Assembly: GCA_023105745.1 (NCBI GenBank)
Contig: JALGQZ010000005.1
Span: 1,488,001 to 1,552,000, forward strand
Length of the DNA: 64,000 nucleotides
Source: Austropuccinia psidii
Lineage: Eukaryota; Basidiomycota; Pucciniomycetes; Pucciniales; Sphaerophragmiaceae
Reading direction: 5' to 3'
Shown here: positions 1 to 11,326 of the stretch, one piece after another
How positions within the stretch are numbered: the stretch's first letter is position 1
Layout of the letters: every line of letters starts with the position of its first letter
The notes under the pieces: model-generated
Told to the model about the DNA's origin: nothing
Database searches by the model: none
Seen by the model: only the letters and a program-made list of their open reading frames with translations
Program-made: the position numbers and the translations under genes

Positions 1-1623
1 TCAACTTTAAACCTCCGAGCATCATTTGCCCATTTGTTGATGATTTGGGTTTTCCACCAAGTCCAACTCTGGTGTCCATGTACCTGTCTTATTTTGATGT
101 ACCATCTGTGAGCTGATCTGGTAAACAAGGTGTTAAACCTGGCTGTTACCAATCTGTCTGGTAATGCAAAATCTTCTTTGATCATGTCAATACCTCTAAT
201 GAATTCCATATGGTCATATTCACCTTCACCACTGAAGTGAGGCCATTCTTTAAGTTTTGGAACTTCTTTCAAGAGTGCTTGGCCCATTGATGGTTCCAAG
301 TTATGAAAAGAAGTGGATAAATCATTTTTTAATTGTGAATTATCAGGATCCAATACTTGTGGATTTGGAATTCTTGTGCCCTCATTTTGATTTAGAGGTG
401 TAGACATTCTTGGTAAGGTGTTCAGTATTTGTTCAATGTCATTCATTTTAGTGTTGCTACACCTTTGGGAATTTCTGTATTCATGTTGGAAGCTTTGTAT
501 TGAATTTATTACTTCAATTTAATACATGTCTTCCTTATGTGTCAGTTCTTGCCATAACTCTGTCTGTCTTGTATTTTAAGCAGTGACTTGATTTAATTTC
601 ATTGATAATTTTGATATTTCTTCTTGTGAAGCATCAAAACACTTTTTCAAGGCAATGGTATATGTCTATACTTCAGTAAATGAATTTGAAATCATCAATA
701 TTGAATTTAGAATATTTATCTGTTAATTCTTTAATAATGGCAGATTGTTCATTTATTTTATTAGAAGAATTATCATTATTGGAATCTTTAATTGTTCTTA
801 AAACTTTTTCAAAACACATAAGTGTTTCATTAATTTGGCACAGACTCAGGTTGTTTGTTTTAATGTTGTTACAAATGGTTTCATTTTTATCAGAAAGATG
901 TTTTTTCATGTCATTTATAGCATCATACAACTCTGGGATGGAATCAAATATATCAGAAATCATTTCTGGAATCTACATCTGGCTTCCTCCCTCTTCTGTA
1001 ATTCTATCATGGTTCTGGCCATCTGGAATACATTTTCCATGGAATCCTGCTGAATCTTTGGGATTCTGTAGCCCTGGCTGTAAGGTTTTGGGGCTGGTGC
1101 CTTCCCTTTGCCCTTGTTTGGAGTTTGTGGCTGCTTTTTCACGTTGGAATTGCTGCTGCTGGCCACTGGGGCTGTTTTCGGCACTGGTTTGGGTGGTGGA
1201 GGGTTGTTTTTCCTCCATTCTAGTGTCAAAAGAATCATGTTTTTCTTCTCCATCAATGGATGCCATACATTGAGCAATTTGCAAGTGTTGGGATGGCCCA
1301 AGAATTTTCTTACTGTCAGGTAAGAATTCATGCAATTCTTCCACAGGTCTGCAAGGATCTGGTACTCCTTGAATTGAAGTGCATTGTTGTATGCACTGTG
1401 GCTGGCTTTGTATATGTCCACAGAGGCTTTTTGTGGCGGTGTCAGCCCTTTTTGAAGGTAAAATAGTATTATCAGCTTCAGAATGACCCAATTTAGTTGT
1501 TTGGAAGTCATCAACTGACCCTTTTCCTTCTGTACCTGGTTGGCCTCTGCCATAATGACGTCTATTACCTTTTTGGGAGCTGCTTGAGGGGTTGGAGCTG
1601 GCTCCTGACCTGGTTGAAGGCAT
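1..1623 (-). pseudogene. Gag of a Ty3/gypsy-type element (element 1), 5' part, frame-disrupted
   Basis: Read on the minus strand from MPSTRSGASS at 1623. The first part (about 1623-960) is hydrophilic and rich in Q, S, P and K, and continues in a second overlapping frame (1553-960), so at least one frameshift is present. A segment containing QGYRIPKIQQDSMENV at about 1080-990 recurs as QGYRIPKLEPSAMDRV in the B element, so the two share a Gag family. Residues from 963 to 673 look like a coiled coil. From about 240 to the window edge the frame reads HFSGEGEYDHMEFIRGI, then FTRSAHRWYIK and WTWWKTQIINKWAND, which resembles the retrotransposon Gag capsid domain. The gene continues beyond base 1. 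The order gag, leader, primer-binding site, LTR-D on the right shows that this is the 5' end of a minus-strand element. Confidence 0.72.
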
Positions 1624-2099
1624 AATTATGGTTTAAAAAGGCTTAAAACAGTATCTTTACGTCAAAAAACCTACTATTGGCCAAATTCTTAGCTTTCTGA
1701 AGAGTATTACTTATGTCCAAGTGAATCAATTCAGAAGATATTGGTTCAGGTTGATTATTTTGAGTCACAATAACAGTACTATTATGGTCTGAATTAATAG
1801 TTCTTGCAGGAACAATGCTGGTGACTGTTGAGGCTGTTTCAATGTTTTCTTGTCTTACCACGTTGTCAGACACTAAAATTAATGAAAAAGCCAATTAATC
1901 AAGTAAAAAAAGGATATTTCAAAAAAGAAATAAAAATATAAGCCTCACTTATAATATGAAAAAAATTATTTTTTATGGGTTTTTCGGATTATAAGTATTT
2001 TTTTATATGTTTTTTAAATTTTTCAATATAAGAAAAAAGATTTAAAAAGAGTAAAAAAAAAATATGTCACAGGTAAAATATCACGGCTGGGCCCCCAAA
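1624..2099 (-). other. 5' leader of element 1 with primer-binding-site candidate
   Basis: AT-rich leader between gag and LTR-D. It holds one 83-codon frame (1894-1643) that I do not recognise. Directly beside the LTR (2082-2099) the minus strand reads TTTGGGGGCCCAGCCG. The same TTTGGGGGCC stands beside LTR-B at 17745-17762 and beside LTR-C at 46761-46778, where a tRNA primer-binding site is expected. Confidence 0.6.
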
Positions 2100-3936
2100 T
2101 GTGAGGTGTGGATATGAAACTTTGATTAAAAATCAAGTACTTTTCCTGTCCTCAAAATTTGTATAAGGTAAAATTCAGTTAAAAATAGTATGAAATATTA
2201 TTTCTAAGAGAAAACACGCCAATTTTATTGTTTATAACTTTATTAGTATAAAACAATAATATTATAAAAATTTATTGTTTTACCAACAATAAAAACTTAT
2301 CCAAAAAATACTCTACAACCGATATTTTAACGCTACAAAAGAAATTTCTTCAAGAGCAATTTCAATTGGAATCAATTGAGCAAAGAACTGCAAGCAATTA
2401 ATTAAAGAACAAAGTCTTTAAAAAGAATATTAAAGAGAAAACACGCCCAAAAGTGACCAGAGTGAATTTGGAAACAAAGTGACAAAGTTTACAGTGATGA
2501 AAGATGCTTTAATTCACTTTTGGGGTGGTTCAGGGGTAAAAATGATTATAAGAGTTACAAACAATGATTATAATGATTTTTTCACGTGGTGAAAAGGATT
2601 AAAATGATTTAAAAATGGTGGTTGGAATCTTTGATTGATTGGTTTAACAGTGTTTAAACTAATTAATATAAGGAAAAGATTCTAACATGAAGAGAAAAGT
2701 GGGGCAAAGAAGACATTCTTTTATATCCATCAATTCTCTTACTCAAAAAGGAAAATTTACTCTTGTCAGTCGTGAAAAACAGTCTGACAACAGAAAAGCC
2801 AATTATGGCATCATTGAACCCTGGTTTAGACCAAAAAGGGCTTGTTTAAGCCATTTTTAGCCATTTTCAGCCATTTTAGACCCTTAAATCAGCCATTACT
2901 ATAGCAATACCAGGCCTAGAGCCTTCAAAACACGTCAGAAAGTGTGTAAGAGGTGTAGAAACCAGTTAAAACTGTTTTTACTATGGTTGTTTTATCTTAA
3001 GGGTAGTTTTACCCTCTTGGCAACAGCTAAAACTACCCCAGTTGGTATCAAAACCTCATCATCAATTGAGTCCACAGACCCTGTAACTCAATTCCAGGCC
3101 AAAAGTGATGAACTTTTGCGTGAATTGTGACATCCCACGCCTTTCAGCAAGGATTTTGGGGGTCTAGCTCCCCCTGAGAGCTGGAGTTCCTTTTCCCCCC
3201 CAAATCTAATCTTTCCAATTTATTTTTCCTTTAATTCCTCATCATGTATTATACTTATAATTTACATATTTAATTCAATTCAATTGTACAGTACAATACA
3301 GTAATAATTGACACCTCATATGTAAATCAAAGTTCACTTATGTAATACACGCACACATTTTGACATTTCAATTGAATTCAATTGAAAATACTTCAATTCC
3401 TCATAACTTCTAAACTAAACACAACACCTCAATTTTAACACAAAAATTGATGGTTAACACCACATGTGGTGTGAGGTAAATTAAGGTTTTGAGGATTTTC
3501 AACTTTTGTATTGAAAATACTAAAAACTTAATTTAAGCTTATTTAGAGTTGAGTTACAGAATTTCACTCAGAGGTGACCCTACCTGATTTTTTATGAGGA
3601 ATCCAATGGTGAAATAATTTTTATGTATTTATTTATTGGATAAAAAGTTATAATAATTTTTATTTAACTTTTTTCCAAATTTATTTATTTTTTCACAATT
3701 TTGTTAAAATTTCATTTTTACTTAATTTTTTCAAGGATAAATGTAATATTATACTTACAAAATTTAATGTATTTTTATTTTTAAATTGTAATTAATTCTT
3801 TATTTTTAATATAATTTTATATTTCTATTTTGATTTTTATTTTAATAATATAAATAAATTTATTTTATTTATATTAATATGTTATTTTTTATATTTGTGG
3901 TCTTTTGGGTATATGAAATTACCTCTAAGGCTCACA
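2100..3936 (-). mobile_element. LTR-D copy 1, 5' LTR of element 1
   Basis: About 1837 bp. On the minus strand it begins TGTGAGCCTTAGAGG and ends CACCTCACA, the TG..CA form of an LTR. Three further copies occur in the window (9483-11292, 18185-19991, 54515-56033). Here it adjoins a primer-binding site and gag, so it is the 5' LTR rather than a solo LTR. A 16-bp perfect palindrome, ACACCACATGTGGTGT, lies at 3459-3474. The right flank (from 3937) drops straight into the reverse transcriptase of gypsy-0, so element 1 inserted into that older element. Confidence 0.82.
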
Positions 3937-5293
3937 CAAACCATGATATCATCTAAAGAAACAACTACATAAACATCTACAAGATCAGAGAAAATATAAT
4001 TGATATGATTTTGAAAAGAGGCAGGAGCATTGGTGATCCCAAATGGAATGACCAAATACTCATAAGTGGCATATTTTGTTCCAAAAGCTGTCAAATCTTC
4101 ATCACCTTCCTTGATTTTGAGCAGATTATATGCACCATGCAAATCAATCTTGAAAAAGATAGAAGAACCCTTAAAAACAGTAAGGAGCTGGTTAATAGGA
4201 GGAACAGGAGATTTTTTCTTGGTCATAACATTAAGTCTTCAGTAATCGACACATAAATGGAGGCCACCATCTTCATTTTTGACAAAGGGGACAGGTGCTG
4301 GTGTTGAAGAGGAGCTTGACCAAATTCAACCTTCTTCTACATTCTCTGAAATGTAGGCCCTTAGTTTATCTGACTCTTGGTTTGATAAAGAGTAGATCAC
4401 CCCAGCTGGAGGAAGAGACCCCTCTAGCTCAATATGATGATCACAGGCATGTTGAGGAGGAAGATTCTCTTCTTTTACCTTGGAGAATACATTAAAATAG
4501 TGGTGATAAACAGAAGGAACAACCTTCAGCATAGTTTCTGCTTCTTCTGGCTCTTCCTCTTCATCACCCAACTCCTCCAGGGAGTTATGATAAGATGAAG
4601 GAGGAAGGTCCACCTTTCCAAGGAAAAGATGAAGTGAAGATACAGAATTATCCTGTCCAACATCTTGAATCTCTTTGACAACTTCAACTCTAGATGATAG
4701 TAATGACTGATGCAAATTAAAAGAAGGAATATGGACAGAAGATGGAAATTATTGTTTTCTATAATCACCAACCAGAGCTGCACATGATTTGGAAGAAGAA
4801 AAGTCATTACTGAAAGATTTACAAGGATCATAATAGTCCTTATGATCAACATTAAGAGTGATCATCTCTTGACTCCAATCAATAGATTGATTGAAATGAT
4901 TAAGAAATTCAAAGCCCAATATAAGGTCTTCTCCCTTGGGAGTATCAATGACTGAAAAATTCCATTCAAAGCTTCAGAAGGATGGAAGCTCAACCATTTA
5001 TTTAGTATGGAGAGTCACAAATAGAGAAGGGGACTGAGAGGTGTCCAAGATGATAAGAGGCATATTCTCTGGGAGTTCTGAAATGCTCAAAGAATACTTG
5101 TGAGCAAAGTGCTTTGCAATAAATGAGTTGGTAGAACCAGAATCAATGAGAATACTGTAAAAAACATCAAAAAGAGAAGAAAAAAAATAAATTAAGAGAA
5201 TTTTGACACCAGTATTCAGAATACACAATTGTTCTATGGATGGACAACAGTGAAGACCATTGACCACGACATGATCTTCACTCAGGGTTTTCC
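3937..5293 (-). pseudogene. Pol remnant of gypsy-0 (protease and reverse transcriptase part)
   Basis: Minus-strand, broken into several frames (4226-3937, 4715-4326, 4852-4526, 5267-4998). The segment at 5160-5100 reads SILIDSGSTNSFIAKHF, the DSG active site of a retropepsin-like protease. The 4226-3950 segment has the RT fingers/palm sequence KIDLHGAYNLLKI and FGITNAPASFQNH, followed by a mutated SLDDIMV where an intact copy has YLDDIMV. It aligns collinearly with the intact Pol at 35501-39202 but is riddled with frameshifts and stops. RNase H and integrase are missing because element 1 cuts the gene at 3936/3937. Confidence 0.85.
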
Positions 5294-6608
5294 CTGGCTG
5301 GGAAATTTGCCTGATGGTTTGGCAGGCTGGGTTTGAGGCCTTTTAAAACAAGCCTCAAGATTATGCTTCCCACCACAATAGGAACACAAGCCCTCCTTGA
5401 ATATTTTTTTTTCAGAACCCATCAACATGAAGTCCTTATTCAGAAAAGAAGAATGGGGCTTCTCCGTCTTCTGAAAATTAGAATTCTGCTTCTTCTTTTG
5501 ATTTGAACTTGAAGAAATTTGAGTATGAGAAGAAACTGACTTTGAGGCGTCAGACTTCTTCTCTTGAGAATGCCCCTTCTCCTTTTGCCTCTCATGGTAC
5601 CTGGTATCAAGCTCCATGGTAAACTCCATTAAGTCTTTAAGAGAGTCAATTATTGAAGGATGGGAGGCAAATTGATCCAGGATCCTGAAGGGAAATCCCT
5701 TCCTGAAATGATGGATAAGTAATCTTCCACCCCAATCTCCAATTTGTAAAGCTTGAATTCTGAAATTAGCAATTTAGAATGATAAATGTCCACCTTCCTT
5801 CATTCTCAAGGCATCCAAATCTGATTCAGCTTTTCTGACTTCATTTGGGTCCCCAAATAAGGTAAAGATTTGAGATTCAAATAATGGCCAATTATTGAGA
5901 AGGTATGCTGGGTATTGATTGGTGAGATTGGAGAGATAAGGCTCAATCCATTTTGCAGCCCTGGAATGAGAAATGAAGTGGAATCAAAAACTTTCTTCCT
6001 GTCTTTAGAGAAAATTTCCTGATCATTATGGATGATAAGTTGAGAAGACTGAATGAAACTTCTGACTTTGAAGGTTTGAGTCCCATCAAAGCATTCTCAT
6101 ACCTTGATAGATGGAATCTTGAAAGCTAGTGATATTAAGGTTTCAGAGGATTAATATGATTGAAGATTAGCCATAATTCGAGTCGTCTGCTGCATAATGG
6201 CCAATAAAGATGGCTAAGATGGATGAGAGGTAGGCAGGCGTATTAGACTGGGATAGAGTTGGCCCTCCAGCACCTTGGAATGACACCACAGGAGAAGGAA
6301 CACATTCAGTTCAATCAGTCTATTCCTCTTCCACAGAATTCTCCTCCTCCACTTCACCATCTTCACCAGGACCTTTGAAAATTGTCCTTGAGATTCCTGG
6401 AAAGCAACCAACACCTCCCCAAAGTGAAATTGATCTTCTTTCCCCTCTTTCTTACTTCCTGGATGGTGCTGCTACTTCCAAATTTGGTCCTCAGTTGAGG
6501 AACTTCTGAGGTGCCATCAAGAGGAGCTCTTGGATTTGGGGTGAGAACATCTTGTCATCTGGCCTGAGATCTTCTCTTCCTTAAAGGAGGTGAGTGTTGG
6601 ACAGGAAT
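5282..6608 (-). pseudogene. Gag of gypsy-0, decayed
   Basis: Collinear with the Gags at 39217-40578 and 62203-63540. The C-terminal 115 codons (5629-5282) stay open and contain the zinc knuckle CSYCGGKHNLEACFKRP and the ending PSGKFPSQGKP. Upstream the frame is broken many times. The expected start codon reads ATT (minus strand at 6608-6606) before PVQHSPP, so the initiation codon itself is lost. The G GGA AAA heptamer near the end (5288-5294) is conserved. Confidence 0.85.
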
Positions 6609-7331
6609 GATTTTCAGGATAAAATGAGAAAAAATGAATAACAATTAAAATTTGAAGGTGAAAAACTTGAGGCAAGGCAAAAGCAAAGCTTGTAGTCTAA
6701 ATTGAAATTAATATCTTGAGGAAAAATCAATGAATAAAAATGAAAACTTCAGGTAAATCAATCAACCAAATGTAAAATGAAATCTTGAAGTCAACAAATC
6801 AATATGTCAAATCAGTCAAATTCAACATCTTGCAGAAAAATTAATCAATCAAATGAGCTCTTGAAGAAAAATCAATTTATGTTGAAAATCTTGATGTGAA
6901 AAATCAGCAGGATAAATGAGATTTAACTTCAATCAATTTTATTCAAGTCAATATCAATTTTATTTCAAATGAATCAATCAAATAAAATCAAGTGAATTCT
7001 TGCTTAAAAATCAAAAATTCTTCAAGAATGAATCAAAATGAATCTTTCTGAATAATTTTGATGACCAATTTCAAAAACAAATGAAAATAGGACCTGAATT
7101 ATCAATTAAATAAACTTGTTAATTTGAATAAAGAATTTAAAAGAGAAACAAAAATTACAATGGGTCAGCTTTCAATTTTCAAGAATGAAGAATGAGTGAG
7201 AGAAAACTGAGAGGTGATGATAAATCATGAAGTTCATAAGCATTAAAGAGTCATAATTTTGATGAGATGAGTGACACAATTATAAATAATGAATGAACAG
7301 AATGAAAATAATTTATGAGTCAATTAACATA
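6609..7331 (-). other. Leader of gypsy-0
   Basis: About 720 bp of low-complexity AT-rich DNA dominated by AATCAAT and CTTGA words, matching the leaders at 40579-41310 and 61426-62202 in position, length and composition. No gene is supported. Confidence 0.6.
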
Positions 7332-7601
7332 ATCTCACAGGGGCTGTTGATGGAAGACAGTGTGGCCTGGCATTCAGTAGCCAGCAAACTCACTTGGAAG
7401 ACTACAAAGATTGAAGAAGATAAAATAAAATAATAATAACTTTCTCTAAGAAATATGCAAGTACAAGATGAGATGCAATAAGAGAAAAGGAAGCCAAATG
7501 GCCAAAGAGACAACCAAGTAAGTCCTTAATAGCTGTTTAAACCTGCCAGAATTAACAATGGAATTATTAAGGGATATGACCACCAATGTTCACTGACAGG
7601 C
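7332..7601 (-). mobile_element. gypsy-0 5' LTR, inner part (interrupted)
   Basis: Matches the inner end of the family-A LTRs at 41311 and 61425 (CACAGGGGCTGT, GCCTGGCATTCAGTA). It stops abruptly at 7601 with CAGGC, where the B element starts. The LTR resumes at 24437 after another CAGGC: together 7332-7601 and 24437 onward restore the order seen in the uninterrupted LTR at 61119-61425. Confidence 0.85.
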
Positions 7602-10600
7602 TGTAATATGTGTCTATGAAACTGTTGATAATATTACTATTAATCAACAGTACACTGACTGTTCTTATGAAATATAATAAAAAAACATGATTCTAACCAC
7701 AATTAAATAATTGATTCTTTCTTTTACTTGTTATACACTACTAGTGATTATAACAGTAAGCAGTAATTGTCTACAAGAATCGATTACAAGAAGTATTTAA
7801 TGATAAAACTTCTGTATTAAAATAATACAATTATTTTCATATATAATTGTCTTTTGCAAGAATAATTATAAATAATTCTTGAAGAAAACAATTACGAGAG
7901 AAAAACTTTAAGAATTAAGACAAAACACTTACTAATACTCCAAAGAACTTATTAAATATAATAGTAGAAAGATTTGGCGGATAATTGTGGATTTAATGGA
8001 TCAAATTGGATTTATAACAGGGTTACAACATTATGTAGTTGATTTCTATGATCTCATGTCTTTCTGATTTATTTAGAAAGAAGAAGTGACTTAAGAAAAG
8101 ATTAACTAATACTTACTTGTTGGTAATAATGGTATATATGAATAATGTGATTATTTGGAAAAAACAGCAGAAGGAGGCCTCTTTTAAGTCTAAGACAGCT
8201 CACAGAAGTGAGACATGGAGAAAAGGGAAAAAGAAGTGAGTGAGAAAACAGAAATAACTTTTGGATTAATGATTGCATCATCTTTTTTCATGTAAGATTA
8301 TCGTAATTACTTAATTGATCCTTTTATGTGACTACCAACCCAAATATGGTTAAGAAGAAAAGGAGTAAAAACTGTAAATCTTCTTTTATTTCAAAATAAA
8401 AATTAATTTCTCAAAGTTATCAATTTTATTAGAAATTTCATCCCAGGTTGTATTTTCTGTGAATTTTTGAAGATTCAGTATTTCACATAGAATTATCAAA
8501 AATTGACTGTAGGTAAAATGTTTAATTTTACTTAGAAAAGTATTATTATTTTTGTTTTCTTTATGAATTATACTCTTTTTAATTGGTCCTGAAAGTTTCA
8601 GGAAGATTTATTAAGAATTGCTTTTTGGATGAATTTTTGAAGTTTTGACCTCATTTCTACGTAGATTTGCAAATAATACTATATTGCTGGTTGCTATGAG
8701 GTACCTCAATGGCTAATAGTCCAAAAAGGGTTTGAATTACGCTCTTAGTGTTTATCCATGGAAATTCAGTAAGAATTGACATGGTTACAGGAGTCTAAGT
8801 TGCTCTTCACGTCCTTTGCATGTCAAAATAGAAGCTCATTTGCTATTTTCTTATAATTTAATGAGATTTTAACTTGGTAACCAAGTTCCCAAAAGGTTTT
8901 AGTATACTAATTGGGCCAAGATCAGCCATGAATTCAAGCTTTAGAGCTTTTTATGCCTCAGAGGCTTCAGAAGTTGCATACCCTGGCTCTCTTTGATGTC
9001 TTTTGTCCCCCTTGACTATTTTCAAGTATAAAATAGAAATTCAGGCTTCAAGACTGATATCCACTATGGGTGTATCAAAAATGTATGTAGGAATACCATA
9101 ATATTAAGTGCCACAAACATGCATAACACTATTTGTAGTGTATATGTAATATGGGATTTCTCACATTCCCATTTTTTTGGCATGAAATTAAGAAAAATAA
9201 AAATTTTCACGGATCATTTATGTGGTATTAATGATGTGGTATTGAAGTATTTTCCATATTACCACCTCAAAGAGTTAATTTAAGCTTATTCCCTCTATGG
9301 AGCTACCCTAGGTGGACTTTTGTGTAGAATCCAAATCTGGTCTTAAATCCATGGATTTACTTACTCACAAAAAAGCCATTCATCTTTTCTGAAATAAAAA
9401 ATCATGAATTCTGTATATATAAATGACTTATGGGTTATTCATAGTTCAAAATTCATTTTTAAAGATATTTGTGGCCTATTTGTGTGAGCCCTAGAGGTAT
9501 TTTCATATACCCAAAAGACCACAAAGAACAAAATAACATATAAATTTATTTCTATTATCAAAATTAAAATTAAAATATAAATCCATATTTATATACAAAA
9601 AGAGAAATTTAATTATAATTTAAAATAAAAATCACATGAAATTTTAAAATTGTGAAAATGCATTTTTACTTGAAAAAATTAGGTAAAAATGAAGTTTTAA
9701 TAAAATTAGTGAAGTTAAAATATTTTTTGTAAAACGTTACGTAAAATATCTTATAGCTTTTTATCCAATAAATAAACTTAAGGAAATTACTTCACCATTG
9801 GATTCCTCATAAGAAATAAGGTGGGGTCACCGCTGGGTAAATTTTCTGTAACTCAACAGTAAATAAGCTTAAATTAGGTTTTTAGTATTTTCTGTACAAA
9901 AGTTTAAAATCCTCAAAACCTTAATTTAACTCACACCACATGTGGTGCTAACCATCAACTTTTGTGTTAAAATTGTGGTGTTGTGTGCAGTTTAGAAGCT
10001 ATGAGGAATTGAAGTATGTTCGATTGAAATGTCAAAATGTGCATGTGTATCACATAAGTGAACTTTCATTTACATATGAGGTATCAACTATTACAGTTGT
10101 GTACTGTAAAACTCAATTGAATTATATGTGTAAATTTTAAGTGTATTACATGATGAGGAATTAAAGAAAAAATAAATTGGAAAGATTAATTCTGGGGGGA
10201 AAAGGTACTCTAGCTCCAAGGGGGAGCCAGACCCCCAAAATCCTTGCTGACAGGCGTGGGATGTCAAAATCCACTCAAAAGGTACTCACTTTTGGCCTGG
10301 AATTGAGTCACAGGGTCTGTGACTCAATTGATGATGAGGTTTTGATACCAACCAAGGCAGTTTCAATTGTTACCAAGAGGGGAAAACTACCCTTAAGTTA
10401 AAACAATCTTAGTAAACACAGCTTTAACTGGTTTCTATTCCTTCTAAACACATTCTGACGTGTTTTGAAGGCTCTAGACCAGGTATTGCTATAGTAATGG
10501 CTGTTTTAAGGGTCTAAAATGGCTAAAAATAGCAAAAAATGCCTAAAACCTGCCCTTTTTTGGTCTAAGCCAGGGTTCAATGATGCCATAATTGGCTTTT

Positions 10601-11326
10601 CTGTTGTCAGAGTGTTTTCCACGACTGAAAAGAGTAAACTTTACTTTTGTAGTAAGAAAATTGATGGCTATAAAAGAATATATTCTTTGTCCCACTTTTC
10701 TCTTCATGTTAGAATCTTTTTCCTTTTATAATTAGTTTAATCACTATTAAACCAATCAGTAAAATATTACAACCACCCTTTTTAAATCATTTTAAACCTT
10801 TTAACCATGTGAAAAAAGCATTACAATCATTGTTTGTAACTCTTTTACTCATTGTTACCCCTTGAACCACCCCATAAGTGAATCAAAGCATCTTTCATCA
10901 CTGTTAACTTTGTCACTTTCTTTCCAAATTCACTCTGGTCACTTTTGGGCATGTTTTCTCTTTAAATATCTCTTTAATTACTTTTTTCTTTTATCAATTG
11001 CTTGCAGCTCTTTGCTCAATTAATTCCAATAGAAATTGCTCTTAAAGAAGTTTCTTTTGTAGCCTTAAATATCTCTTGTAGAGTATTTTTGAAAACGTTT
11101 TATTGTTGGTAAAACAATAAATATTCATAATATTATTTTTTATACTTATGAAGTTAAAAACAATAAAATTGGCATTTTTTCTGTTAAAAATACTGTTTCA
11201 TACTATTTTTTGATTATATTTTACCTTCTACAAATTTTGAGGACAGGAAAAGTACTTGATTTTTAATCAAAAATTCATATCCACACCTTAAAATTTGGGT
11301 ATGTAAAATATACGTCAAGGCTCACA
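7602..11326 (-). mobile_element. LTR-B copy 1, 3' LTR of the B element (split by LTR-D)
   Basis: Starts TGTAATATGTGTCTATG and ends CAAGGCTCACA on the plus strand. Without the nested LTR-D it is about 1.91 kb, the same size as the solo copies at 46831-48752 and 51236-53159. Small open frames inside are not conserved and were not called as genes. Confidence 0.88.
9483..11292 (+). mobile_element. LTR-D copy 2, solo LTR nested in LTR-B
   Basis: Begins TGTGAGCCCTAGAGG and ends CCACACCTTAAA (terminal CA mutated to AA). Flanked by a perfect 5-bp duplication ATTTG (9478-9482 and 11293-11297). Joining the flanks restores the LTR-B sequence GGCCTATTTGGGTATG. It contains a 74-codon frame (10177-10401) that recurs in copies 3 and 4. 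Confidence 0.92.
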
